From positions 199,057,564-199,121,563 of the forward strand of contig CP136066.1 of assembly GCA_032622095.1 (NCBI GenBank): a stretch of 64,000 nt of DNA, written 5' to 3'. Positions 46,756 through 59,294 of the stretch are shown here, piece after piece. The notes beneath the pieces are model-generated. The model was given only the letters and a program-made list of their open reading frames with translations, was not told where the DNA came from and did no database searches. Both the position numbers and the translations under genes were made by a program. How positions within the stretch are numbered: position 1 is the stretch's first letter; every line of letters starts with the position of its first letter. The DNA is from Siphonodentalium dalli (lineage: Eukaryota > Mollusca > Scaphopoda > Gadilida > Siphonodentaliidae).

Positions 46756-47155
46756 TTAACCCTTTACCCAACATAAGGGGCCTGTGCCAATGCATTCTCT
46801 TATATATGCGAGTCGACCATAGGTCGCCTCGCATATATAAGAGAATGCATTGGCTTAACACATTAAAAATTATAAAATTGTTAAAGAATGTAAGAAAAAA
46901 TGGTAAAAAGTGTTAAAAAAAGATTTTTTTTTAGGCCAATGCATTCTCTTATATATGCGAGGCGACCTATGGTCGACTCGCATATATAAGAGAATGCATT
47001 GGCACAGGGCTAACTGTAACTATCACAATGTGGTCAAGGAGCCGGTTCCAATGATATCCATATTTGTATGGTTCTATTGAGACAGACCGAAGATATTTTA
47101 GGCTGTTGAAGCTTTATTTGGCCGGTTTTAGCCGGTTTGTTGGGTAAAGGGTTAA
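46756..47155. mobile_element. MITE family B, complete copy
   Basis: TTAACCCTTTACCCAACA at the left, TGTTGGGTAAAGGGTTAA at the right, 400 bp. Two inverted 69-bp hairpins (about 46788-46856 and 46935-47003) with an AT-rich spacer, then a unique right arm (GGAGCCGGTTCCAATGATAT). Confidence 0.9.
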
Positions 47156-47279
47156 GTGGGTGTGTCGTTCGAATCGTCAATTTGGATATCCCCTTCGAAA
47201 TCCAATAGAAACGTTCCTGATCACTACTCACAAAAGGAATGCAGGGATCAGATCATTATAAATACAATTACCCATTCCC

Positions 47280-47776
47280 TTAAACCTTTCAGTGCCAAGT
47301 CCGATTTTTGTATCAATCCATATACCATGTGCCAATGCATTCTCTTATATATGCGAGTCGACCATAGGTCGCCTGACTCGCCTCGCATATATAAGAGAAT
47401 GCATTGGCCCAACAATTTTTTATCATTTGTTATTATTTTTTACAATTTTAATAATTTTTTCTTATATTCTTTAACTCTTTCAGTGCCAGACTTATTTTGT
47501 AGGTTTCGTGCCAGGGAATCTTACGTTTTTCATGGGCATCAAAATTATTACTATGAATACTTGGTGAAAGTTTTGAGTTATAACATGCCCCTAAGGTTTT
47601 ATCCAGTTTGTTTTAAATTCACTATAGCATGCTTAAGCATACCCAAAACAATTCAACCCAAAAATAAAAAAAACAAATCGAAAAAAAAACTATTTTTTTA
47701 TTGTTTTAGGGCCGATTTTACAGACCGTAAATTAGGGCCGATGAGATCGGCCCCTGGCACTGAAAGGAAGGGTTAA
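47280..47776. mobile_element. MITE family A, nearly complete copy
   Basis: TTAAACCTTTCAGTGCC at the left. The right end GGCACTGAAAGGAAGGGTTAA has a 4-base insertion. It has one hairpin (about 47332-47406) with a short duplication in the loop, and an internal partial copy of the terminal repeat (CTTTCAGTGCCAG at 47476). Confidence 0.87.
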
Positions 47777-48410
47777 TAAATACTCATTGACGAGTAGTTC
47801 CGGTGGGAAATATTTAGATAATAATCTGAACATGTCCCACCAGTAAATACATGTAGTATTCCTTCTGCATTTGTATTATTTCCATATGTTTGTCGTCTAC
47901 TCATATTTCCGAATACCACTTCAAATATACATGTAGACCATTTCAACGTGTTATGCTATCACTTGATCACTTGGGGAGAATACATTTTTTATCAAAGGGT
48001 GACCATGGTTTGACTAACAACTAGAATTTACAGAAATAGCTTAATATGACAATTAAAGTTCCCGATATTAGACCATTGAAATATAATTGTAGTTTACAAA
48101 TGTTGTATATACGTTCACATACGCTGGCACTGTATGTTTTTGCGGGCATTTCGTCATAGAAAACTCCATGGTTCCAGAATATGAACTGAAATATGCACAT
48201 AACAAGCATCTTTACCAAAGCAAACGACATGAAAATTAAAATTTATGTTGTTTCACTTGTAACGCTTCAAATACCTGTATTGATTCTTGCGAGATAATTG
48301 CATGCTATTTACGGGAAATTCCGCTAGCATCGCTACAGGTGGAACTACAGAGATTTTACTTCGCACGTAGTTAGCTGTGGTACAGTTGCATCTCATATGA
48401 TTGTTTCCGT
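47777..48410. other. Intergenic, no feature recognised
   Basis: AT-rich sequence with chance frames only. Confidence 0.4.
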
Positions 48411-48570
48411 TCATATTCTGGCACCATATCGTTTTCTACGACAAAATGCCTGCAAACCATACCGTGCAAACTTGCCAGTGTATGAACGTACCCTAAGGGT
48501 ACGTTCATACGCTGGTAATATTGCACTGCAAACTGCAAAAATGCCAGCTGCAAAATTGCCAAAACGGATT
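48411..48570. mobile_element. Two head-to-head ends of a GTATGAACGTACCCTA repeat
   Basis: GTATGAACGTACCCTA at 48480-48496 abuts TAGGGTACGTTCATACGCTGG, giving a head-to-head junction. The right arm continues GCAATATTGCACTGCAAACT-like into AAAATGCCAGCTG. The same end occurs in reverse at 49700-49790. A MITE or SINE-like family with ends TAGGGTACGTTCATAC. Confidence 0.6.
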
Positions 48571-48940
48571 AATTTCTGCCCGCTGTCAACAAATCAGCGT
48601 TAGTAGTGATCAATGAACGACAGCCGTTTTGCGTGATTGATGAGCTGTTTGCAATATATTAGAACACGATGCGTGTTGGTATTCTTAGGCCAGTCAAAAT
48701 TATGTCACTTGACATGTTGGAATGTGATATCGCCACGGCCAGCTGTTATGCTCATATATGAGTACAATAAACGTCACCTAGACAGGAGATGGTGGGTCCG
48801 CACTTGGCTCAACGAAGATAACCGACGAATTCAAATCTTCCCGGGTATCATCCCAAACTCCAAACGTGTCATTCCAATAATTTTAGTCACAAACTCGTTG
48901 GTCTCCATGTTAAGCAAAACAATAAGTTAAGAAAAACGGT

Positions 48941-48962
48941 GGGGGGGGGGGGGGGGGGGAGA
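48941..48962. repeat. Poly-G tract
   Basis: A run of about 18 G, one of several G runs in the window (also near 3943, 10934, 52138 and 57255). Confidence 0.9.
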
Positions 48963-49660
48963 CGTGGTGCTGATATTAAACAAAACAAAGAAATCAAATA
49001 AATAGTAACACAAGTTAATCAAAAGCACACAATATATTGTTATTCAAATGGCATGAATAATTATATAGTCCCATATATGCTTTATCAATGCCAAAGACTA
49101 TAACATCCCATTATCCCTACTGTTAGACCCCACACCACCACCACGACACAAGCAGTCACTTTTAAACCACTACAATTACATCGATATCGCAGTCTTGGTA
49201 GATGGTGTTGGCACGTATTCGAACCCCAGCTTGATCTGAATTGAGTGATATCTCAATGTGCCATTCTGATCGATACATGACCATTTCGATAACAATTGAG
49301 AATTTGTACACGCTCACTTAAGTAAGCACATTTGAAGCAATGCATGGATACTCATAGTGAGTCCTGCCACCACCTCCCATATAGCTCCCACATTTATGAC
49401 TCGGGAAGCATCACTTTTGGTACTCTTTGTGTCACGCCATATCAGCATATCCTCATATAACAGAGATCCTTACACATGTATAATTATGTGTGTATGAGAA
49501 TCACAGAGAACACACCCCGATTCCATTCGATCGTATCAAGTACGGTACAGACACAATCAATTATTGTTAGTGGCCTTGTGTTGTGGCCACCGACAGAGAG
49601 GTATACGCCGTTATCATATATCACAGTTGATTGTTGACGACCAACCACGACACAGCACGA
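48963..49660. other. Intergenic, no feature recognised
   Basis: AT-rich sequence with short chance frames; no repeat shared with the rest of the window was recognised. Confidence 0.4.
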
Positions 49661-49669
49661 GCTAGTCGT

Positions 49670-49790
49670 TTGCTGGCAAAAATGCCAGCTGACAAAACAA
49701 AACAAAACAAAACAACCTTTGCAGCTGGCATTTTTGCAGTTTGCAGTGCAATATTGCCAGCGTATGAACGTACCCTAAACACAGTCGATT
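49670..49790. mobile_element. Terminal part of the GTATGAACGTACCCTA repeat
   Basis: GCAAAAATGCCAGCTG, a short AACAAAACAAAAC run, then CAGCTGGCATTTTTGCAGTTT to GCCAGCGTATGAACGTACCC TAA. It matches 48490-48560 in reverse. The outer AAATGCCAGCTG and inner CAGCTGGCATTTTTGCA form a small inverted repeat. Confidence 0.65.
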
Positions 49791-50114
49791 GTTCGTGATT
49801 ACTAACACAAAACAATAATATATTGTTTACAGTCGTGCCCCTCTGATTGGATAGAACAATGTATTGAAAGTTATCGCACCATCAATCTACCACCATTTTG
49901 TGTTGCTTGCGTATTCTGGCTTATTGGAGAGAGATTCCTCCATTCCTCCATTCAATGGAAACGCTATGTACAACAATATTTATCCCACAGGGTTATAGTG
50001 GAATACAACAACTGGAATGTGTTGAAGGAACGGGCGGCGTTCGTTGCAGAAATATTCATATTTGTTCAAACAACAGAAGGAATATTAAAATATATATAGT
50101 TTTGTTCATATGCT

Positions 50115-50560
50115 AAACATAATCAGCGCGTAAATAGTATATTGCCGTCAAGACGTACGATGATGTACGTAAACAAGAGCCTGGTCGTGTTACAGAAGTT
50201 TTGCTTCTGTTTACAAAACACAGCGCAATTCTATTGGTTAATTACATACAAATGATATCAACGCTCTTTATTATTTCCATATCAGGAAAACAGTAACAAA
50301 TAACGCTCTTTATGTTCACCATATCCGGATCTAAACAAAAGCCAGGTTCTGTAACGTTTTTTGCTTTTGTTTACATAACAAAGGAAAACATTTGACAATA
50401 ACATACTGTTTGTGCCATATTTCTGATTGGTATAAGAACACAGTCTGTCTATATTTTACTATTCTTTCTGTTTATGGCGGTTTTTGACGGAGGTGAATAT
50501 TTTAACAGCATACCCACTGCCAACGCCGCCCGTATCTTTAATAGCCACCTGTTTAGAAAA
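50115..50560 (+). repeat. Dispersed repeat, forward copy
   Basis: It contains AACGCTCTTTAT twice around a CATATCAGGAAA or CATATCCGGAT core, TTTTGCTTTTGTTTACATAAC, and the block GGCGGTTTTTGACGGAGGTG to CATACCCACTGCCAACGCC. The reverse copy is at 31990-32345, and a third diverged copy is at 62150-62470. Confidence 0.65.
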
Positions 50561-51274
50561 ACAAAACAAAAAACGGCGAGGGGGGGATGGTTTTCAAAAT
50601 AAGCGACTGGCTTCGCCGATAAATTTATTGCAAAGAAATTAACACAACCGCTTCGCTCGTCCCTTCCGGCAAAAAATATAGTTCCCACGATTCTGCTCTG
50701 CGAATTATTCCAATTCGCAAACTACATAGAATTACTGCCAAAATACTTGTACTTTATAATTATGTTTTAATTTCGTCTAAGTACTTCGCAACATCAATGT
50801 ATAGCTTACTTATCTGAAATCTCATGCGTTATGTTGTAGTGATCTATGTCAGCGAGAGATCTCGCTACCAAACATGTTTGCGTTTGTTACTTGGTACACA
50901 ATTTTGGTTTAAATTCAGGCATCTGGTTAACCCTTTGTGATAAAATACGTCGCTCTTATACGACTATGTTTTATCCCGCCGGGTTAGAGTGAAAGACAAC
51001 AAATGGAATGCGTCAATAGCTACCTGTTTAGAAAAAACATAATTATTTACAGGAAGCCGATACAATAAATGTAGTAGTGACAAATACAAACATTTGGGTG
51101 ACAATGTTTTGAGGCACAATAACCGCCATAGCCAAAGAGTGGCGTTTTTTCTGGTACTCTTTGCCCCTGCCAACAAATTTGAGCCGGCCGGGAGGACAAT
51201 GTCTGGAACAAACCCAGAATGCAAGTCATTGCACATGGATGCTGAATCATTGACATCAATGAAAAGTCATGAAC

Positions 51275-51870
51275 AAAATACTGACGTAGGAACCACCACA
51301 AAGGACATCTGCCCCGCATGGGAACAGAAATGTGTAGCTAAATTTAACTACAACCCAAAAAGACTGAATCATCTGCCACCCCGACCTTTCCCAAAGGTAA
51401 CATTCTCAAGCGAAGATTGTCGTCGAAACCCAGATATACTACCTCGCTCAAGCATAGGCGGCAGCAATGGGTCACACGTCGAAGGTATGTCATAAACACA
51501 TTTGAATACCACTTGCCCACCACTCCGATTTGGGCGTCAATAAATCCCAGCCCGACCATGGGAACCTGAAATGTGTAGTACAAAGTTAGTGGACTTTGAC
51601 GACAACACAAAAGACTGGGAACAGAAATCTGTACGACATAGCTAAATTTAACTACAACCCAAAAAGACTGAATCATCTGCCACCCGACCTTTCCCAAAGG
51701 TAACTTTCTCAAGCAAAGATTGTGATACAAACCCGTAGATACTACCTCGCTCAGTCGTTGGCGGCATCAATGGGTCATACGTCGAATGTATGTCTAAAAC
51801 GCATTTGAATACCACCTGCCCAGCACTCCGATTTGGGCGTCAGTAAATCCAAGCCCGACCTGCCAACACG
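51275..51870. repeat. Tandem duplication with about 310-bp period
   Basis: GGGAACAGAAAT(G/C)TGTA, AACTACAACCCAAAAAGACTG, CTTTCCCAAAGGTAAC, TACTACCTCGCTCA and GCACTCCGATTTGGGCGTCA recur in the same order at 51320-51545 and 51618-51850. A 134-codon frame (51094-51495) overlaps it but has no recognised motif. Confidence 0.8.
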
Positions 51871-52312
51871 CAGCATCGGGTCTGTATTTTGTGTGGGTCC
51901 AGGTGATTGAAATTGAGGTATTCTTGAAAATAATTTGTTGGAAACTGCCTGGTCAACGCTGGGTACCCATTTCGGCCAGTTCCATCGAGGCCCGTCAATT
52001 CCGGGCCGACAGCCCAAACAAATTTAATACAGTCCGGATCGGGGCATAGCTCGGTGGGTTGGGATCTGATGAATACGACATGAGGTCGACCACTTAGGCT
52101 ATGTTTAAAATACTGGTTAGATATCGCAGTTTGCATGGGGGGGGGGGGGTAGCATTGCCATAATTATCTGCGGACTGAATTACTCCCCCCCCCTTAGTTC
52201 AACTGGTGCAGGGAACAGCTCACTGATGCGAACGAACCCATAAAAATAATTCACGAAGAGTCCCCGGTAAAACTTGCATTCGGAATACTAGTAGTATTAT
52301 TGATTGATTGAT

Positions 52313-52711
52313 TTAACCCTTTACCCAACAGAACGGCCCTGTGCCAATGCATTATCTTATATATGCGAGTCGACCATAGGTCGCCTCGCATATATAAGAG
52401 AATGCATTGGCTTAACACATTAAAAATTATAAAATTGTTAAAGAATGTAAGAAAAAATGGTAAAAAGTGTTAAAAAAAGATTTTTTTTAGGCCAATGCAT
52501 TCTCTTATATATGCGAGGCGACCTATGGTCGACTCGCATATATAAGAGAATGCATTGGCACAGGGCATAACTGTAACCATCACAATGTGGTCAATGAGCC
52601 GGTTCCAATGATATCCATATTTGTATGGTTTTATTGAGACAGACCCAAGATAATTTAGGCTGTTGAAGCTTTATTTGGCCGGTTTTGACGGTTTGTTGGG
52701 TAAAGGGTTAA
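52313..52711. mobile_element. MITE family B, complete copy
   Basis: TTAACCCTTTACCCAACAGA at the left, TGTTGGGTAAAGGGTTAA at the right, 399 bp. Two inverted hairpins (about 52340-52409 and 52490-52560). Almost identical to 46756-47155, so recently active. Confidence 0.92.
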
Positions 52712-53330
52712 TACGCAATAACCTAACAAAGTACAAAATTAGAGTGTTGCATGAACATATACAGAAGGAGGAAAGCTGTGTGCATGCGGCGCAATGACGG
52801 TTAAGTTAGTATACTTCGACGCAGAATCTGGTACATTATTTCGCGCGGGAATGGATATTGTACAAGAGACAGACCAGAACAAAAGTGCCGCAATAGGGAT
52901 GATTGAAGTTTATTTTGTTGTCGATGTATGACTGACTATAGCTACATTATCGCAAAGAACAAAGTAAACGTTAGGAAGCTAATTTATAATTTTTAAGAGA
53001 CCAATTCCCGGAGAGTGGAGGTAACACAGCTGGTGAACGATTTTGTCATAAAGGACCAATTAGCTCCCCTCGTGGCCAGATAACGAATGATGGATTGCTA
53101 TTTGATCATGGAAATTGCCACCATCGGATACTTCTCGAAGGACACCGACATGTTTACTCCGCAGACAGCAACCCACCCCTCGATTGTTGCGATGTTTTCG
53201 GTGCTGGCATGGTAATGATAAAAAACTCTACTCAACAGAGGTGTCAGTCCAGTTAGGTTTGCCTGTCCTGCTTCCCAGAGCGAACAAGGGATAATTTGGC
53301 ATAATCGTTTCGCTTGGTCTTTATATATAT
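52712..53330. other. Intergenic, no feature recognised
   Basis: Sequence between the MITE and a GC-richer island; no repeat or exon recognised. Confidence 0.4.
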
Positions 53331-53339
53331 ATTGACCCT

Positions 53340-53700
53340 ATACCGATCCACCAGAGGAAAGCAGAGGAATGTTAGCATTGCCGCGCTCAAGCAAAGGAAA
53401 TGGACCCCCACCGCCTATATCCAAAGCAGAGTACATGTAGATGCGCGGCCTCTGATTTGTACCGGGGCAGTGGAACTATTTCTGTGCATATGTGGAACAC
53501 GCGTGACAAGACGCGCGATCGCCGCAGTGGGTGTGTGGAAGGTGTCCCGTCTGGCTGCTGTCCCGGAGGAACGATCTTAGACCCACGAGTGATGGCAGCA
53601 GCGACCGGGGCTCGGCATGACTTCCTCCATCCTTCGAGACCCGCGCTCCAAGTGTAACGCACAACTGAAGGAGATGGGCCCCTGCCCTTCAGTGGCATGT
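53340..53700. other. GC-richer island with overlapping frames on both strands
   Basis: About 360 bp are clearly richer in G+C than the surroundings and are open in several frames (for example 53400-53657 plus and 53698-53387 minus). No domain, splice site or poly-A tail was recognised. It may be a fragment of a transposable element or a CpG-rich promoter region. Confidence 0.35.
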
Positions 53701-54819
53701 TGAGACGATTGCTGAAAAGAAAATGAGACCACGCAGTTTCGAACGGATATGGACAGAAATAAGCGGGATAAATTAACTAAGAGGCATTCTTAAAGTGACA
53801 TGCCGGATATAATTTAAATGGAGATAACAGTTTAGTGACAGGTCATACCGAAAGTGACATGCCTGATATGAGCTAATTTAGACAACAGCTTAGTGAAATG
53901 TCATTCTTAACGTGACGTGCTGTTCGAATGATAAGTATAATTGAAATGATGGTTTTGTTGAAAACTCGAAATTCATTCTTAAATTGACATGGTTGATAAA
54001 GGATCATGGGAGACAACGTTTGATTCCAGTAGTTATATTTGGATGTGAAGCAGTTTAAAGGAAAATGAGCATTAACAAGGATTACTATTTTCTTTCAATA
54101 TACCGATAATACATATATAAGGATGCATTATCCGAATTAATGCTCCTAACGGGGGTAAAACAATAGTTGATTATAGTCTAGGAACCCGCCCCGTAAAGCT
54201 CAGAGCGATCAGATATCTATTTTTGAAGTTTAATTGTTATTTCGTGAGATGTACCTAAAATATCCATGCTGCTCAAAAAATTCAGAGGTTAGCCCAAGAT
54301 CTGTGTTGTAGACGAAATCATGCGTCGGATCACATGACTGTCACATCGTAACAAGAAGTATAATGTATCGATCACGGGTTAACCCGTGGACAACCAATCG
54401 ATACGCGTGGATAGAACATATAATGTTTGCACACGCAACCCGATCATGAATACGATCGCGGATCATGAAGTTCGCCGCGCCACTGAGAGAACACAGCGCG
54501 TTCAACAACTAATATACACCGAAATACGTCGCAGTTCCCGTATAATACAACGACTGTAGCGCGGTATTCTATGTATCGCGATGTGTTGTTGTTATTATAA
54601 AGCCAAGCCCGTATTTTAGACAGGGCCAACTATCACAGACGAAGACTTGGAATATTATTAAGTATATTCTACCACGATGTGTGAATACATCGTATAATAA
54701 TTAATGTATAGTGGTTCGGTTTTACGCGCATTTATCTACATGTACATACACATGTGCTTGGGTTTCACGAATGTTTGTTACATACAATATATTCATATAT
54801 TTACATACTAAGTGTTGTC
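53701..54819. other. Intergenic with one decayed MITE fragment
   Basis: 53790-54010 holds a loose repetition of AAxGTGACATGCCxGATA-like units. 54145-54215 (GGGGGTAAAACAATAGTTGA, GAACCCGCCCCGTAAAGCTC) is an arm of the TTAA palindrome family of 58818-59294. No gene was recognised. Confidence 0.5.
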
Positions 54820-55324
54820 ATCACTAAATCCAGCATTCTGATTGGTCGGCGCCCACGTGGCGAGTTGCAATTATTTCTCGGTGAATGCGCAACAGCTCAT
54901 AACAACATCGATACGTCAGCTCATAACAACATCGATACGTCATTTGGGTTTGGAAAGACGAACGCGTAATGTTTTGGGCGCATTTGGATTCGCGCAGGAT
55001 TGACTTAATAAATCGTCGGGTTTCAATTGTTCCTGTTAACTTTTGCCAAGGATGCTGTGGGATATTTTGGGCTGGTTTTGTCACGATTCACTTTTCGATT
55101 TAAATACATTTACAAAAGTGGCTTTTTCGCTAAATGTATATAAATATAAGGATTAACTGTCATGTGGACTGTTTTATGGAGATGTAACCGTGAGGTAAGT
55201 GGTCATAACTTGTATGTAAAACCCTTCGGGTTTTACACAAGTTTTCGTGTTTTACACAAGTTATGACCACTTACCTCACGGTTACATCTCCATAAAAACA
55301 GTCCACATGACAGTTAATCCTTAT
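54820..55324. mobile_element. Palindrome-headed element, copy 2 (reverse orientation)
   Basis: It starts ATCACTAAATCCAGC and ends in the palindrome 55146-55324 (ATAAGGATTAACTGTCATGT and complement). It matches 25711-26166 in reverse. It has a 24-bp tandem duplication (AGCTCATAACAACATCGATA CGTC) absent from the other copy, and an extra small palindrome in the loop (AAAACCCTTCGGGTTTT). Confidence 0.82.
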
Positions 55325-56794
55325 ATATACAGATTGCATATATGAGAAAACTTGCAAAGTTAAGTGTTCTAGACATTGATAATCACAAAAAATATTCCAG
55401 TTTCCAGATGACATTATAGTCGTGTGACAAAAAAAAAGAGCGTTTCGTTTCAGTCTATCGTAACGCGGAAAACCAAGATAATTCAGTTAATTGTAGTGTG
55501 ATTCAATAAATTATATCAGACCATTAGCAATATGATACGATAGGGTTATGATACGATATGGTTATTTGTATAGTTATGGATCATGTATACATGATTGAGG
55601 TCAATATAGGTGCATATAACATGTATTCGGAACAGTTCGTATCAAGAATAATTTTGCATGCCTCCTCCGTGTGACAATAAAGATCGTTTAGTTGTAATTT
55701 ATCCCAACGCGGTAAAATTTATTGAATTATTTCTTAAAACTACCATTGAAAATTAATCACTTTTATAATATTCCCAACTGCAATGGAGACATTGTATAGA
55801 AACGTTAGCCCGGCACAAATTACATCACATACGAGACTTAAAGTCACTTGTTGACATGCTGCCATATAGTTATTCTTCTATATCCATGCATGCTCTGCAG
55901 ATTCTGTGCTTTTAAAATCACCATACGCGCAATTACATAATATTGGTGACGTCATATAGGTACACAATTAACTCCGATTTGAAGTCTGACAACTCATATG
56001 ACGTCATCTGAGGGTTTGCGACGGAGATAGCCGGAAAACCGGTGGAGGTATTATTTTTCGGCTGATATATTACGCGAAAGTTCTGGGTCTTATAGGTCAG
56101 TGTGTTCAGAATAGGAGAGCTTTCCTATAGTGTTTGGTGTATTCATCATGATAGCAATCCTGAAAGGGCTCGCCCTGTCTGCTGTCCATTAAAGCTAAAC
56201 TGCCAGAATCAGAGATTCAGATGAAGTAATTTGTGCTTAGCAGATTAATATTAATATTAATATTATTAATATTGTAGTAAACTGATATTGCATGTGTTGA
56301 AGTTGAATGTGTTGAGTATATCTTGAGGTTGGTTTTGTTATGTTACAAATAAAGAATATTTAGTTTGTTCAGTAGTATGGTTTTAAGAACTTCAAAGTCC
56401 TGTGAAACGGATAAATTAATAGACGGTCCTAGACCCTCTAGAATAAACCACTGAATATTATTAGAAACAAAGTACACAACGATCAATTTACAAGTGAAGA
56501 GCAGACATGCTGAATAGTGGCACACCGGAGCCGCCGGGCAGACAGCAACAAATGGAAAAAAACTAACAAAGGTAGAAATGAAATGGAATTAAAGATTGAT
56601 ATAAGTGAAACAACTGTAAATGTTATGGTACGGTCCGATATGTCAAATTCGATGAATGGATGGGGTTATGTCGAACCCGAAAACTGAAACAATACTATGC
56701 TCCGAGAGTTCACAGCATACCAGGGAAAGCTACCCATGTTCCCTGGTAAAGATATATTTATAATTGATAATTAATAGCAGAAATTCTGATAATC
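55325..56794. other. Intergenic, no gene
   Basis: AT-rich; contains an (ATTAAT)n-like stretch at 56245-56270 and otherwise nothing recognised. Confidence 0.4.
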
Positions 56795-58480
56795 TGGCCA
56801 CATAAACAATGGTGGGCCGAGTAAAGGATAAATATAAAATAACAAGCATGCCACACTGGTGGAAACCATGCGAGCGAGCATCACGTGAACACTCAAAATT
56901 AATGTATGAAACTAAACTCGACATGTTCAGAGATATCATCAGCATCGAGAGACCATCCGCGTAAACACAACTGATTTGAGCAGACGGGGGGTCCTTCGAC
57001 CCGCGAAGCTGCCAAAGACGCCCCCCCCCCAGGGGACGAGGTGCCTCATAGCACGTTGACACCAGATTAACTCATTCAGCACAAAGGACGCCGTCTGAGC
57101 GCCGGCGACGAGATAACTCGTCGCCCAACACACCATGTTTATAACATGCTGCCTTATGAGTGAAACTCACAATTTCAATCTAGGTGCACAGGATTAGAAC
57201 CCGGCATACTACAAGTCACATTTTGGGAGAGCTGTCTGTTTAGTTTTCAACAGGGGGGGGGGGGGGGTGTCTGTATATACGCGCATGCGCAGACTCAACT
57301 TGTAGATCATGGAATAGGGGAACATGTATCCGTTCAAATGACGCATCAGGAAGCTCCGCACGCCGATGCGTTTAGGAGATACAGCCGTCTGAATAAAGGT
57401 GGCGAACATTGATGTGCTCTGTGGGCGTGACTAAGTCAACTAAGTTCAAACTCTCTGAGAGGTCAACGCATACAGCGTACACTTCTGTTAATCGGAAACA
57501 GATTTTCATTGGATAAAGGTCGATTCATATATGTCAAGTGGGGCATTCCCTGATCCACACTAAACTTGGTTTGACACCAAACGATACAGGAACGCTGATG
57601 TCGACAACGTACACATTATGTCAATCATACTCTGTACCTTAAGGGGTTCGCCAAATTACAATGAAAATTTTCTATAGAAAAAAAATGTCGATATATTGCT
57701 CTTACAGTCTTTACGATATCGAACCGAAATTTGGTATTGAGGGTGGAGTTTCGGTGCGCTGAATCGAATAGAATCGTCACCGGGTTAATCCGATGGCCCA
57801 AAATGTGGAATTGACACAATAGATACAGCACGAAGGTCAAAAGAACGAAACAATACATTTTCAAATAGTTATCAGTTTTGTAATCTGCTTTTCTCGGAGA
57901 TTATCCATTGTAAACATCATCCCATTCAGAAACTTCGTTTGGTCACACCGATCACCCCCCCGGATCCTTGCCATAACAAAATTCTGTGTTATTCCACCAG
58001 CAAAATTAATGTCTAAAACTACACTGAATAAATTATTTAGATGGCTACATGAAACAACAAATTTGTAATTTCACACAATCGGTGTCAATTTCAAGTCCTC
58101 GTTGCCATGGCAACATGACATTTTGACCTATGGTGAACCTCAAGTACCGGACATTGAGTTTAAAAGCAATTCATGGGTAGGGCCTATACTAGCAATGCCT
58201 GCTGTCAATTCGATTCTTTCCAATATTGAATAGTCAAACAAAATAAATGGTTAGTGTAAATAATGTTATTTTTTCCCAGGAGACCTGGCACTGAATGAGT
58301 TGAATTATTCAACATGCCGCAGCGGCATCATCTGGCCCTCGGTATATAATAACAATTTTTTTTAATATTATGGCCATACAAACAATGTTGGGTTGAGTAA
58401 TGATAAACTAACATGCATGTCACAGCGATGGAAACCACGCGTGAGCGCATTGTGTGATCTCTCGAAGTTTAAAGTTTACA
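56795..58480. mobile_element. Possible 1.24-kb TTAA element between diverged direct repeats
   Basis: TTAACTCATTCAG at 57067 faces CTGAATGAGTTGA at 58291-58303, an inverted pair of the TTAA/CAGTGCC style of family A. Outside it, 56795-56900 and 58368-58470 are diverged direct repeats (GGCCATA-AAACAATG, AACATGCATG, GGAAACCA). No transposase frame was recognised. Boundaries are tentative. Confidence 0.4.
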
Positions 58481-58817
58481 TGAACATCGTGCTACATATG
58501 TAAAATTGAAAAAATACATAATTGACAAATTTCATATATTCAAAATTTAAAAACCACTCATGAACTTTACTACTGGTGGTGGGACGAATGACCCAAACGA
58601 CATCTGGTATGGTGGAGGTGTAGGGCAGCATTGACACACGGACAGCGCTAAATGCCCAATACTATTTATGGATCCCACACATATTGCAATGGATCCCATC
58701 ACAAGAAGTGTTGAACCTTTATAAAGGACGACTGTCTGCCTCAAACCGACTGTTTGAAACCGATCTCCGCCAATTCACGAACGGGTCGCCTCTTCAAGAA
58801 CGACATGTAAAAATGAC

Positions 58818-59294
58818 TTAAGGGTACTCGATCCGATCAGACGCTTCTAAATTACTATTTCTTTGGTTTCGGGGGTAAAAAATATTTGATTCGAATCGAG
58901 GTACCCACCCATCGAAGCTCAGATTGATTAGATATCGATGTTGAAATATGCTGTTTCTATTGTTTGTGGCCCAATCTTTTCGACGAACACGTGATAAAAA
59001 CGGTCAAATTGCGGTTGTAAGATGGATAACTCTGAAATCAAGTTGTAACTATTAACAATAATAACCACTTGATTTTAGAGTTATCCATCTTACAACCGCA
59101 ATTTGTACGTTTTTATCACGTGGTCGTCGAAAAGATTGGGCCATAAACAATAGAAACAGCACATTACAAACATCGATATCTAATCAATCTGCAGCTTTGA
59201 TGGGTGGGTTCCTCGACTCGAATCAAATATGTTTTACCCCCGAAGCCAAAGAAATAGTAATTTAGGAGCGTCTGATCGGATTGAGTACCTTTAA
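58818..59294. mobile_element. TTAA-flanked palindromic MITE, copy 2 (long palindrome)
   Basis: TTAAGGGTACTCGATCCGAT at the left, ATCGGATTGAGTACCTTTAA at the right. The arms pair almost from end to end (477 bp), including CGCAATTTGxxCGTTTTTAT CACG and TTATCCATCTTACAACC; the loop is around TAACTATTAACAATAATAAC. The copy at 46148-46472 has lost most of one arm's centre. Confidence 0.9.

Noticed and set aside
47156-47776. 206-codon plus-strand frame, the longest outside simple repeats
   Set aside because: It is the family A MITE translated, with the hairpin giving MCQCILLYMR-type peptides seen at every hairpin. Not a gene.
49898-50116. Cys-containing frame GYSGIQQLECVEGTGG as a small secreted peptide exon
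   Set aside because: The same 40-bp start recurs at about 50975-51015, and there is no donor or signal peptide; probably repeat sequence.
53387-53698. Arg-rich frame in the GC-richer island as a gene
   Set aside because: Several frames on both strands are equ open because of composition; no motif or splice site favours one.
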